Part shown: piece by piece, positions 1 through 9,193 of the stretch | How the letters are laid out: each line of letters starts with the position of its first letter | Position numbering within the stretch: the first letter of the stretch is position 1 | From: Actinomycetota bacterium | GTDB lineage: Bacteria > Actinomycetota > Acidimicrobiia > Acidimicrobiales > Ilumatobacteraceae | Assembly: GCA_005787035.1 (NCBI GenBank) | Contig: SYCI01000103.1 | Span: forward strand, 1-32,433 | DNA length: 32,433 nt | Reading direction: 5' to 3' | The notes under the pieces: model-generated | What the model was told of the DNA's origin: nothing | What the model saw: the letters and a program-made list of their open reading frames with translations, nothing else | The model's database searches: none | Made by a program: the position numbers and the translations under genes

Positions 1-83
1 AAGTCGACCACAACGGGGGTCGAGGACGCATTCACGGTCTCGTCGAACGTGCTGCTGGTGAGGGTGACGATGCCTTCGGCCAT
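1..83 (-). CDS. trxA: thioredoxin, N-terminal fragment (gene runs off the left edge)
   Basis: Reverse strand from ATG at 83 reads MAEGIVTLTSSTFDETVNASSTPVVVDF, a thioredoxin N-terminus; directly upstream of it on the same strand is trxB. Confidence 0.85.
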   Translation of the reverse strand, partial: MAEGIVTLTSSTFDETVNASSTPVVVD

Positions 84-142
84 GGTGAATCCTTTGCGAA
101 ACCGTCGGAACGGGCGAGTGGATTGAGATTACCGCGCTGCGG

Positions 143-1087
143 TCAGTGGTGCGCTTCAAGCCAGCGTTCGGCGTCGATGGCGGCCATGCACCCCGACCCC
201 GATGCCGTGATCGCCTGCCGGTACACGTGATCCTTCACGTCTCCGCAGGCGAAGACACCCGGAATGTTGGTGTACGTCGAATCGGGTCGGGTGATGAGGT
301 ACCCACTGTCCTCCATGTCGAGAACGCCCTTGAACACATCGGTGTTCGGTCGGTGGCCGATGGCGATGAACAGACCCGTGACGTCCATGGTGCTCTCGGC
401 TCCGGTCGCGGTGTTGCGGACACGGATGCCCTCGAGTTGTTCGGTTCCGATGAGATCCGTGACCGCCGAGTTCCAGAGAACTTCGATCTTCGGATTGTTC
501 AGGGCACGGTCCTGCATGATCTTGCTCGCGCGGAACGAATCGCGTCGGTGGATGAGGGTCACCTTCGACGCGAACTTGGTGAGGAACGTGGCCTCCTCGA
601 TGGCCGAATCGCCACCTCCGACGACGGCGATCTCCTTGCCCCGGAAGAAGAATCCGTCGCAAGTGGCACAGGTCGACAGGCCATGGCCGATGAGTCGTTC
701 TTCGGCTTCGAGCCCGAGCATCAGACTCTGCGCACCGGTCGAGACGATCACCGAATCGGCTGTGTGGACGTCGTTGTACACGTGAACCTTGAGTGGCCGT
801 TCGCCGAACTCGACTTTGGTCGCCTTGGCAGTGAGGAACGTCGCTCCGAAGCGCGCCGCCTGTTCCTTGAACCGGCCCATGAGTTCCGGACCCATGATGC
901 CCTCGGGAAATCCGGGGAAGTTCTCGACCTCGGTGGTGAGCATGAGTTGTCCACCCGGTTGATCGCTCGTGCTCGACGGCTCACCTTCGATGACGAAAGG
1001 TGCGAGATTGGCCCGCGCGGTGTAGATCGCCGCCGTGAGTCCCGCCGGTCCCGATCCGATGATGATCACTTTGTGGTGCTGTCCCAT
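143..1087 (-). CDS. trxB: thioredoxin-disulfide reductase
   Basis: 314 aa with GSGPAGLTAAIYTARA FAD motif, redox-active CATCDG, and GGGDSAIEEA NADPH-binding motif. Confidence 0.97.
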   Translation of the reverse strand: MGQHHKVIIIGSGPAGLTAAIYTARANLAPFVIEGEPSSTSDQPGGQLMLTTEVENFPGFPEGIMGPELMGRFKEQAARFGATFLTAKATKVEFGERPLKVHVYNDVHTADSVIVSTGAQSLMLGLEAEERLIGHGLSTCATCDGFFFRGKEIAVVGGGDSAIEEATFLTKFASKVTLIHRRDSFRASKIMQDRALNNPKIEVLWNSAVTDLIGTEQLEGIRVRNTATGAESTMDVTGLFIAIGHRPNTDVFKGVLDMEDSGYLITRPDSTYTNIPGVFACGDVKDHVYRQAITASGSGCMAAIDAERWLEAHH

Positions 1088-1413
1088 CAGACGGACTCCT
1101 CACTTCGACGTCGGGCCATGAACCACGCTCCGATTGCGCAAAGGATCCCGCCGATGACGAGATACGAGACCCACACCGCCGAGTCGTGGTCGAGCGGCCA
1201 TTCGATGAGTGAGATCATCGCGCGAGTCAGTCCGACGATCAGTAGTCCGACGATCAGAATGCCGAGGAACGACGCCAAGAGTCCGAAAACGAGACCACGC
1301 GCCATGATGACGAGCGGCTTGGTGGTGCGGTCGCGAACCTTGTCGACGGTGTTGACGATCGAGTCGGTGACGTCGGCGGCCCAATTCGGATCGGTGAGCG
1401 GGTTGCCAGCCAT
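1087..1413 (-). CDS. small membrane protein (two predicted TM helices), function unknown
   Basis: Internal ATG (MAGNPLTDPNWAADV...) is preferred over the 1620 start, which would overlap the upstream gene. Stop/start overlap TGATG with trxB; hydrophobic segments LVFGLLASFLGILIVGLLIVGL and WVSYLVIGGILCAIGAWFM. Confidence 0.75.
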   Translation of the reverse strand: MAGNPLTDPNWAADVTDSIVNTVDKVRDRTTKPLVIMARGLVFGLLASFLGILIVGLLIVGLTRAMISLIEWPLDHDSAVWVSYLVIGGILCAIGAWFMARRRSEESV

Positions 1414-1439
1414 GTGGACGAGGCTAGCGAGGCGATCCG

Positions 1440-2159
1440 TCAGGGCGTGATGCCAGCCAGAACCATGCAGTCGGACAGAGCCACGACCTTCAGGTTGCTC
1501 GGGCCGAGATGGATCTCGGCGGGGATGCCGTCGAACATCACGTCCATGTCGACGCGTCGCATTCCCTCGGCGAGAGGGCACATTGCGGCCGGGCTCATCG
1601 TCGGTGGGGTGGTCCACCAACCATTCGTCAGTCGTCCTAGTTCGACCATGTCGGCGATCACGACGGATTCACCCGTCGACGACATCACCTCCGACTCGGC
1701 GGCTCCGGCAGCCTCGATGACTTCCTGTGACTCGGAGGCGGGAGCTTCTGTATCGATGGTCTTGGCGAGCGGACTCGACATCATCGGCTGATCGGCAGTC
1801 GCGAGATCGTCGGAGGATCGTGAATCACGACCGATGGCAGTGATTCCGATGGCGATGACACCGATCAGTGCGGCCGCCATACTGAGTGGTCCGCCGATGC
1901 GACGCCACGATGATCGGGGTGCCGTCTTCGCGGTTCTGATGGCTCGCGCGATGGCGATGTCGTCGATGACACCGGGCGTGCCGATCGCCGAAAGGCCGGT
2001 TCGGACGGCGGCGAAGTCAGCGGCGCGGGACTGTACCTGTGCACGAAGATCGGCCGGAACGTCGGCGAACTCGACCTCTCGATCGACGACGCGACTCGCC
2101 CACCAGTCGACCACGTCGACGGCGTCGTCGGTTGTTCGCTTGTCCGGGGTGTCGTTCAC
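1440..2159 (-). CDS. putative membrane-bound anti-sigma factor-like protein
   Basis: Starts in a 4-bp overlap with the ECF sigma gene; N-terminal soluble region, one TM (MAAALIGVIAIGITAIG), extracytoplasmic C-terminus. No HxxxCxxC zinc motif. Confidence 0.6.
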   Translation of the reverse strand: MNDTPDKRTTDDAVDVVDWWASRVVDREVEFADVPADLRAQVQSRAADFAAVRTGLSAIGTPGVIDDIAIARAIRTAKTAPRSSWRRIGGPLSMAAALIGVIAIGITAIGRDSRSSDDLATADQPMMSSPLAKTIDTEAPASESQEVIEAAGAAESEVMSSTGESVVIADMVELGRLTNGWWTTPPTMSPAAMCPLAEGMRRVDMDVMFDGIPAEIHLGPSNLKVVALSDCMVLAGITP

Positions 2160-2746
2160 GAGGGATCCTTCGTATCGAAACTCTGACGTTCGCCGACCCC
2201 ATTGCGGTTCCGAAGAACATCGGCCAGATGGGCCCGTCCGCGGGCGATGCGCGAGCGAACCGTTCCGATGGGGACCCCGAGAATCTGGGCGATCTGCTCG
2301 TAGTCGAGGTCGGCGACGTCCCGCAGAACCACGGCGACTCGGAAATCCTCGGGAACGGAGGCCAATGCACGTTCCAGCGCGTCACGCTCGTCGAGGGAAG
2401 CGAAGACCCGGTCACTCGAAAGATCCACGATTCGCGTGGCGTCGAGTTCTTCGCGCCCGACCCTCGGGCGTCGCTGCCGACGTCGAGCCTCGTCGAGTGC
2501 CGCGTTCGTGGCGATGCGGTAGGCCCAGGTGCCAAAGGCCGATCGACCATCGAATGACGGAAGCGCGCGAACGATGGCGATCAGCGCATTCTGGGTGGCG
2601 TCGTCGGCATCGGCGTCGCTGTTCAGGATGCGACGACACACCGCTCGCAGGCGTGGCTGGTGCCGGCGTAGAAGTTCTTCGACGGCCCGTGCGTCACCGG
2701 CGACAGCCGACTCGACGAGTTCGGAGTCAGTGTTGTCGATCATCAC
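2156..2746 (-). CDS. ECF-family RNA polymerase sigma factor (SigM-like position)
   Basis: Sigma region 2 (ILNSDADADDATQNALIAIVRALPSFDGRSAFGTWAYRIATNAALDEARRR) and region 4 (LPEDFRVAVVLRDVADLDYEQIAQILGVPIGTVRSRIARGRAHL-type) are readable. Confidence 0.93.
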   Translation of the reverse strand: MMIDNTDSELVESAVAGDARAVEELLRRHQPRLRAVCRRILNSDADADDATQNALIAIVRALPSFDGRSAFGTWAYRIATNAALDEARRRQRRPRVGREELDATRIVDLSSDRVFASLDERDALERALASVPEDFRVAVVLRDVADLDYEQIAQILGVPIGTVRSRIARGRAHLADVLRNRNGVGERQSFDTKDPS

Positions 2747-2772
2747 TCGGTCTTTCGATGCGCATGGTCGAC

Positions 2773-4368
2773 TCAGGGAGCGGGTGAGACACGAATCTCG
2801 GTGATGTTGCCACGGAACGGATTGTCCTTGCTGCAGCCACCGTCACGGCCCACCTCACGCAGGTAGATCAGCGCGTATTGCGCGGGTGTGTTCATCACAC
2901 CAGTAAGGGTCGGACCGTTCGATGCATCGGACGATCCGATCGATCCGCCCCAGTCGCTCACGTTGTCACTCAGAACGTTCGACGCGTAGACATCGGCCTT
3001 CCATTCGTCACCCGAGAGTTGAACGTCGATCTTGGCCAGACTCGCCTCGGTGAGCTTCACGACCAAACCGACTCCCGACTTGCTACCGAAAGTGGACGAC
3101 TTGTAACAGACCGTTGACCACACCGTTCCGACGTCGCCATCGGTCGTGAGGCTGACCGACGAATCGTTCTCGGTGCGGTCACCTTCCGGGTCGAACGCCG
3201 TCACACCGGCCATGACCGGCGGTCCGGAGGCGACGGGGACGGTCGTCGATTCCATCGGCGCGACACTCGTCGAATCACCACCGGTGGCGACGCGCACGAT
3301 GAGAGTGGCGAGAGCCACCAACGCCACCGCCAAGCCACCCCACAGGATGGGTGACCCGCGGAAGGGCTTCTTGGTGCCGTGCGCTGGCGTCGGGCGCGGA
3401 CGTGGTGAATTCCCCGACGGCGTGTGGCTCGGAGGCCGGATGATCTTGCCGGGGGTCGGGGTGCGATCGCCGGTGCTCGGATGGGCGACCGAACGGGGCG
3501 TTGCGTTGCCGTCGGAATTCGGAACCGCAGTTCGCAGAGCCGATTTCGCTTCGGCGCCACTTGCGTAACGACGATCGGGACGGCGTTCGAGCATGCGGTG
3601 GATGACCGCGGCGAGCTCGGCATTCACATCGGAACGAATCGTGGAGATGTCGGTGGCGTCGCGCTGCAGTCGGGCGAGCGCCGTCTCGGTGTCGTTCTTG
3701 CCCACGAAAGGCACGCGTCCGGCGAGGCATTCGTAGAGGACGAGCCCGAGCGAGTAGAGATCGGCGCGCAGATCGAGTTCGTCACCCTTCACCTGCTCGG
3801 GCGAGAGGTACTTGGCCGTACCCATCATGATGTTCTCGCTCGTCAGGTCTTCACCGCTCCCGAGCGCTTTGGCGATACCGAAGTCGGTGAGCATGACTCG
3901 TCCCGACTTGGTGACGAGAACGTTGCCGGGCTTCACGTCGCGGTGGATGATGTTGTTGCGGTGGGCCGCGTCGAGTGCTGCGCAGATGCTGGTGCCGATG
4001 TGGACCGTGAGTTTGGGGGACAGTCGTTTGGAGTCGTCGAGCAGATTGCGCAACGAACGTCCGTCGACGAACTCCATGATCACGGCTTGGCGTCCTTGAT
4101 CGGACACCGCGTCGTACACGGTGACGATGTTCGGGTGGCTCAGACTCGCGGCAGCAATTGCTTCGCGACGAAAGCGTTCGGCCACCGTCTCGTCGGCGGC
4201 GAGATGGGGCTTCAAGAGTTTGACGGCCACCACACGATCGAGTTGGAGATCGTGGGCCTTCCAGACGTCGGCCATGCCGCCATGAGCCCACGCCTGATCG
4301 AGTCGGTATCGTCCGGCGATCACCGTGTTCGGTTCGGGAGCGTTCACGGACGACATGTCAATCGTCAA
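2773..4368 (-). CDS. transmembrane serine/threonine protein kinase with extracellular discoidin-like/MviN-type C-terminal domain
   Basis: Kinase motifs VAVKLLK, HRDVKPGNVLVT, DFGIAKALG, GTAKYLSPEQ; one TM (ILWGGLAVALVALATLIVRVA); C-terminal beta-rich domain FDPEGDRTENDSSVSLTTDGDVGTVWST...GVGLVVKL...ITEIRVSPAP. Confidence 0.9.
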   Translation of the reverse strand: MTIDMSSVNAPEPNTVIAGRYRLDQAWAHGGMADVWKAHDLQLDRVVAVKLLKPHLAADETVAERFRREAIAAASLSHPNIVTVYDAVSDQGRQAVIMEFVDGRSLRNLLDDSKRLSPKLTVHIGTSICAALDAAHRNNIIHRDVKPGNVLVTKSGRVMLTDFGIAKALGSGEDLTSENIMMGTAKYLSPEQVKGDELDLRADLYSLGLVLYECLAGRVPFVGKNDTETALARLQRDATDISTIRSDVNAELAAVIHRMLERRPDRRYASGAEAKSALRTAVPNSDGNATPRSVAHPSTGDRTPTPGKIIRPPSHTPSGNSPRPRPTPAHGTKKPFRGSPILWGGLAVALVALATLIVRVATGGDSTSVAPMESTTVPVASGPPVMAGVTAFDPEGDRTENDSSVSLTTDGDVGTVWSTVCYKSSTFGSKSGVGLVVKLTEASLAKIDVQLSGDEWKADVYASNVLSDNVSDWGGSIGSSDASNGPTLTGVMNTPAQYALIYLREVGRDGGCSKDNPFRGNITEIRVSPAP

Positions 4369-4420
4369 CGCTAGTTGTGCACCGCCCCTGCGCTGGGGAA
4401 TTGCGAATCGTTCGCGTCGT

Positions 4421-5278
4421 CTACTTCACGAAGAAGGCGACACCGATCGTGCCGCGACCCGCGTGCGTGCCGATCACCGCGCCGATGTCACCAACGATGA
4501 TTTCGCCCGAATACACGGCCTTCAACTGATCGACGAAAGCGTCGACGTCACTGCAGTCGGCATGGAGAACCGCGAGCTCGGAGATACCGGGACTCGCCAC
4601 TGCTTCTTTGACCTTGTCGACCAAGAACGCAACGGCCTTGCTTCGCGTGCGCTGCTTGCCACCCTCTTCCACCACACCGTCCCGAACCTCGATGATCGGC
4701 TTGATCGAGAGAACCGAGGCGAGCATGGCCTTGGCTCCACCGATTCGACCGCCCTTCTTCAGGTTCTCGAGGGTGTCGAGTGCGCCCCAGACCTTGCAGC
4801 GAGTGGCCATGTCACGGGCCAAGGCCTCGACGTCGTCGATGGTCCGGCCGGCGCGGCCGGCGCGAGCGCAGGCCACCACGATCGAGCCGAGTCCCATCGA
4901 CACACTCCGGCTGTCGACGACCCGGACCGGGATCTCCGAACCGACGGCCGCGGCACCCAACTCGGCGCTCTGATGGGTCGCCGAGAGAGCCCCCGACAAC
5001 GACACGATGACGACCCCCGTAGCCCCCTGACCAGCGAGTTTCCTGATCGCAGCCTCGAAATGACCAGGTGAAGGCGCCGCCGTGGAGGGAAGTTCGGACT
5101 CACGAGCACACCGAGCCCAGAACTCGGCCGTGCTCAGTTGCTCGCGATCCACGAGCTCGTCGTCACCGAAGCGGATGTAGAGGGGAACGATCTCGATTCC
5201 GAGGGACGTCACCAAGTCGTCCGGAAGATCACACGCGCTGTCGGTGATGATGCGGACACAAGAAGGATGATCGGGCAC
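4421..5278 (-). CDS. DegV family (fatty-acid binding) protein
   Basis: VRIITDSACDLPDDLV... opening, SLSGALSATHQSAELGA, VWGALDTLENLKKGGRIGGAKAMLASVLSIKPII, IGTHAGRGTIGVAFF. Confidence 0.95.
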   Translation of the reverse strand: MPDHPSCVRIITDSACDLPDDLVTSLGIEIVPLYIRFGDDELVDREQLSTAEFWARCARESELPSTAAPSPGHFEAAIRKLAGQGATGVVIVSLSGALSATHQSAELGAAAVGSEIPVRVVDSRSVSMGLGSIVVACARAGRAGRTIDDVEALARDMATRCKVWGALDTLENLKKGGRIGGAKAMLASVLSIKPIIEVRDGVVEEGGKQRTRSKAVAFLVDKVKEAVASPGISELAVLHADCSDVDAFVDQLKAVYSGEIIVGDIGAVIGTHAGRGTIGVAFFVK

Positions 5279-5303
5279 GCACGGAGGTTAGTTCGGCGCG
5301 AAC

Positions 5304-7364
5304 TCAGCCTGGGGTGCGTGGGGAGGGTTCACCACTCGGATGACGAGAGGAGGTGTCGGCCACACCTTCCAGACGGCGTCGGTTCTCTCGACGGAAGTGG
5401 GCGATCCACCAGGTGGCGAGGAGCAGGAGGGCGACTCCGGTGACGAGTTGTCCGAGGCCCGCCAGCGCGTTGACGCGTGCAGTGAACACCGTGGGAGGTG
5501 CGAGCGAGATGTCACCGTCGGGGGTGAGAAGTTGCAGGGTGACCGGGAAGCGACCGTTGGTCCGAGCTTGCACGGGCACTTCGACCGAGGCGACGGTGCC
5601 GGCTGGTATTGCGACCACTTGCTCACCTTCGGGGATCCGAAGTTTGGACGACGTCAGCCGAACGCGGATGCGCAGTTCGGTGTCGCTGTCGTTGCGCAGA
5701 CTGAGGCGAATCGAACTGTCGCGACCGCCGAGGGTGAAAACGGTCGGAATCGGAGCGGCGACGGAATCGGCCAACCGCTGTGTCTCTTCGACGACCACGG
5801 CGAAATAGCCCTCTCGCTGTTCGTCGGAAAGGTTCTGATCAGGGATGACGTCGAGAACTCGGCGCCACATGGTGGGACGTTCATCACCATCGGGGAGCAT
5901 CGACACGAAGCCGGCGATGCGGGCCTCCGCCCGGTCCATGACGTCACTCAAGTTCGACGGTGACGGGTCCTCGTCGGCCGGCAGGCCGATGTTGACGGGT
6001 CGACCATCGGCGAGCGCGACCCGGCTGGTGGCCAAGGCATCGGCAACGGACACGAAAGAGACTTGCCCGGAAGCACCGAGGGTGTCGACGAGCGAGGCGA
6101 GTGTGTCGGCGTCCGGCAGTCGGCCGTCCCGGGTGGTGATGATCAGGGCCCGACCGGTCATGTCCTCACCGCGGTCGACGATGTCCTGACGAAGGATCGT
6201 GATGTCGGCGAGAACGTATTGCGCACTGAGGAACGCGTTGTCGGCGGATGCGTTCGAGAGGATGTCGGCCACGAGGGGATCGGCGATGAGTCCCTCGATC
6301 CGCCCGCCGTTCGGAAGATCGAGATCGACTAGGCGCGTGGAGTCCACGAGCAGGACGTCGTCGACCGACCCGGTTGCGAGGAGTGACGGCAACAACGTGA
6401 TGGAGCGGAATCCGAGGTCACGAATGAATTGCGCGCCGGCTGCCGAGAGTGGGCCGTCCTGCAACCAAGTCGTGCGATTCGGCGTGGTCTGGGGCAGCGC
6501 CTCACCGAGCACGTCCTCACCGAGGCGCAATTGGTTGGTGAAGACTTCGCGGTCGTCCGACGAAGCTGCCGAGGTCGGGTCGAGGTCGACGAAGGTGGTC
6601 GACACGACGTCGATCGAGTCCGCCAGTGACAACTGGGTGTAGATCTCGGCATCGTCCGGGTTCGAACGAGAGAGGCCCTCGATCAACTCGGGTCGGAGGG
6701 CGACACTGAGTGGCGTGCCGGATGTTGCGTCGACGGCCGTGAGAAGTTGGGTCACGGCCATTCGGTCGGCGGGGGAGACGAGGGTCGTCGAATCCGCCTG
6801 AAGGGTCGGACCACCATCCACCGAACCGACGATCGACACGGTGAGTGGGGTGTCAGCCTCGGGTTCGGAACGGCCACCCGGCAGTCGCTCGACGAAGGTG
6901 GTGATCGATGCGACAGCGACGTCGTCGACGAGAACCGAGATTCCGATGGGATACAGACCGGTCGCCGACATCTGGAGCCGATCGCGCGTCCGTCGGCCGA
7001 TTTCGATCGGGACGGCAACTTCGACCACCGGCGAATCCGTCGAACCGTTCGTCGTCAACGGAAGTTCCACCGTATCCACGACCGAGGTCATGTCACCCGC
7101 GATCACTCCGTGGACTTCCAGGCGATTCCGTACCGGTCGATACGAGGTGACCGTCGTCGTCAAGCGACCGGTCGATTCGCGCACTTCCTCACCGTCGAGG
7201 AGCAGCGAGATGGTGAAGACGGCGTCTTCCACTCCGGCGACGGTTTGATCCTGGGCGATCAACGACACGTTCACATCGTCGGGAGCCGCCTGCACATGAC
7301 CGGGAAGAATCCCGATCGACGCACTGAGCGCGACCAACGCGGCGATACCTGCGGATCGGTTCAC
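5304..7364 (-). CDS. secreted/membrane-anchored protein, DUF6049-like (Rv3909 position)
   Basis: 686 aa with signal peptide (AALVALSASIGILPGHVQAAPDD), long extracellular region and C-terminal TM plus basic tail; synteny with cca and the kinase/SigM/trx block as in mycobacteria. Confidence 0.7.
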   Translation of the reverse strand: MNRSAGIAALVALSASIGILPGHVQAAPDDVNVSLIAQDQTVAGVEDAVFTISLLLDGEEVRESTGRLTTTVTSYRPVRNRLEVHGVIAGDMTSVVDTVELPLTTNGSTDSPVVEVAVPIEIGRRTRDRLQMSATGLYPIGISVLVDDVAVASITTFVERLPGGRSEPEADTPLTVSIVGSVDGGPTLQADSTTLVSPADRMAVTQLLTAVDATSGTPLSVALRPELIEGLSRSNPDDAEIYTQLSLADSIDVVSTTFVDLDPTSAASSDDREVFTNQLRLGEDVLGEALPQTTPNRTTWLQDGPLSAAGAQFIRDLGFRSITLLPSLLATGSVDDVLLVDSTRLVDLDLPNGGRIEGLIADPLVADILSNASADNAFLSAQYVLADITILRQDIVDRGEDMTGRALIITTRDGRLPDADTLASLVDTLGASGQVSFVSVADALATSRVALADGRPVNIGLPADEDPSPSNLSDVMDRAEARIAGFVSMLPDGDERPTMWRRVLDVIPDQNLSDEQREGYFAVVVEETQRLADSVAAPIPTVFTLGGRDSSIRLSLRNDSDTELRIRVRLTSSKLRIPEGEQVVAIPAGTVASVEVPVQARTNGRFPVTLQLLTPDGDISLAPPTVFTARVNALAGLGQLVTGVALLLLATWWIAHFRRENRRRLEGVADTSSRHPSGEPSPRTPG

Positions 7365-8149
7365 GCCGGTGCCTCGATCTTTCGTTCGAACACCTGCAAT
7401 GAATCGGGAAGGAGGCGGAAACCGAAACGTTCGTAGAGCGCGAGTGCGCGATCGTTGTCGAAGTTCGTGTTGACGAGTACTTCACGCGCGCCGCGCCGCT
7501 GTAACCACGTGAGTCCGTCACACAGGAGCGACGTCGCGACACCCTGACCCTCGAGCGATCGTTCGACGGCCAATCGTTGTATGAATCCCGCCGCACCATT
7601 GCGTCCGGTGATGATGTAGCCGGCTGGTTGATCGGAACTCGTGATCGCGATTCGGATTCGGTGCGCCGGCGTCGCGTGGCAGGCATCGAGAATGCTGGGT
7701 GCGTCGAGCCCCCAGCGGTTCTCGAACGCCGAGCGGTCGAGGCGAGCAGCGACGGCGAGTTGGCGAGGGCCGCGTAGCGGCCGGAGTTCGTGCTGAATCG
7801 TTCCGAAACTCATGTTGCGACTGAGATCGAGCCGCAGGAGCGCGAGAGTCTGGATCGGTTCGAAACCCAACTCGACGAAAGGCGGAGTTGCGCTGATGGC
7901 GAGGGCCCCTGTCCGAACGCGTCGAAATCCGTGTTCGGTGATCACGGCGAGCCATTGCCCGAGGGTGTTGACCGACGGAGCTTTGGTGTGGTCGGTCAGC
8001 ACGAGTTGTGCGGTGGGTGGTTCGTTGGGCCATGGTCGGAGGCGGGCGCGCACGCGACCGTCGTCGAGCATTCGCGGCGGTTCGGTCCGTCGACGTTGAC
8101 GCATCCCGGCGATCACGTCATCGACGGTAGCGTTCTCGGAGATGGCCAT
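7361..8149 (-). CDS. GNAT family N-acetyltransferase
   Basis: GNAT core FIQRLAVERSLEGQGVATSLLCDGLTWLQRRGAREVLVNTNFDNDRALALYERFGF. Start uncertain: GTG 8161, ATG 8149 or ATG 8104. Confidence 0.88.
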   Translation of the reverse strand: MAISENATVDDVIAGMRQRRRTEPPRMLDDGRVRARLRPWPNEPPTAQLVLTDHTKAPSVNTLGQWLAVITEHGFRRVRTGALAISATPPFVELGFEPIQTLALLRLDLSRNMSFGTIQHELRPLRGPRQLAVAARLDRSAFENRWGLDAPSILDACHATPAHRIRIAITSSDQPAGYIITGRNGAAGFIQRLAVERSLEGQGVATSLLCDGLTWLQRRGAREVLVNTNFDNDRALALYERFGFRLLPDSLQVFERKIEAPA

Positions 8150-9167
8150 CTTGTTCGCCACGCACGAGGCGTATCTCGATCATCTGACCGGCCCACGTCA
8201 TCCGGAGCGCCCCGAGCGACTCGGAGCGGTGATCGATGGTTCTCGCGATTCCGGGGTCTTCGATGCACTCGTACCGCTCGTGCCCGAGCCGGCACAGATG
8301 CACCATCTGGAGCGGGTGCACACCTCGGCCCACGTGAAAGACGTCGAGTCACTCGTCGCCCGAGGCGGTGGACGGCTCGACCCGGACACGGTCGCCTCGT
8401 CGGGATCGTGGCGAGCCGCGTTGCTCGCCGCCGGGGCCGGACTCACTGCGGTCGACGCCCTCACCGAAGGCCGGGCCGATGCGGCGTTCTGTGCGGTTCG
8501 CCCACCGGGCCATCACGCGACTCGTTCGCATGCGATGGGCTTCTGTCTGATCTCCAACGTCGCAGTGGTGGCCGCCGAACTCGCCGAGCGCGGTGAGCGG
8601 GTGGCGATCGTCGACTTCGACGCGCACCACGGAAACGGAACCCAAGACGTCTTCTATTCCGATCCGCGTGTTCTCTACGTCTCGATTCACCAGTGGCCGC
8701 TGTATCCCGGAACCGGATGGTTCGAAGAAATCGGTGAGGGTGCCGGCCGCGGTTCCACCATGAACGTTCCACTGCCACCCGGTAGTGGTGGCGCGATCTA
8801 CTCGCGGGCGATCGACGAACTCGTTCTTCCTCTCTGTGCACAGTTCGATCCGACCTGGCTCATCATCTCGGCCGGCTTCGACGGACACCGCAACGATCCC
8901 ATCACCGACCTCGGACTCTCGTCGGGCGACTTCTCGTCGCTGACCGCGACTCTCTGCAAGCTGGTGCCCGCCGGTCGGCGACTCGTGATGCTCGAAGGCG
9001 GTTACGACCTCGATGCACTTCGGATGTCGACCGCAGCGTGTCTCGGATCCTTGGCTGGTCGATCGGTGTGTCCCGAGGAACCCACCATCGGTCGCACGAC
9101 TCTGGCCGACGACATGGTGGATCGGGTGCGGCGATTCTGGGTCGAGTCCGGACTTCTCACTGTTTGA
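8142..9167 (+). CDS. histone deacetylase / acetoin-utilisation (AcuC/HdaH-like) family protein
   Basis: HPERPERL, RPPGHHA, VDFDAHHGNGTQDVFY, SAGFDGHRNDP, LEGGYDLDAL: catalytic and zinc-binding motifs of the family are intact. Confidence 0.95.
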   Translation: MAILFATHEAYLDHLTGPRHPERPERLGAVIDGSRDSGVFDALVPLVPEPAQMHHLERVHTSAHVKDVESLVARGGGRLDPDTVASSGSWRAALLAAGAGLTAVDALTEGRADAAFCAVRPPGHHATRSHAMGFCLISNVAVVAAELAERGERVAIVDFDAHHGNGTQDVFYSDPRVLYVSIHQWPLYPGTGWFEEIGEGAGRGSTMNVPLPPGSGGAIYSRAIDELVLPLCAQFDPTWLIISAGFDGHRNDPITDLGLSSGDFSSLTATLCKLVPAGRRLVMLEGGYDLDALRMSTAACLGSLAGRSVCPEEPTIGRTTLADDMVDRVRRFWVESGLLTV

Positions 9168-9193
9168 GGAGTGGCGCGTCCTAACCTGCTGAC

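Noticed and set aside
764-774. TGTGGACGT resembling a reverse DnaA box inside trxB
   Set aside because: Mismatched, single, and within coding sequence; not supported as a functional box.
146-1450. 434-aa + strand ORF antisense to trxB
   Set aside because: Lies across the unmistakable trxB on the other strand, low-complexity Arg/Asp-rich translation typical of high-GC shadow frames.
3424-4374. 316-aa + strand ORF antisense to the Ser/Thr kinase
   Set aside because: Shadow ORF; the minus-strand kinase has all catalytic motifs.
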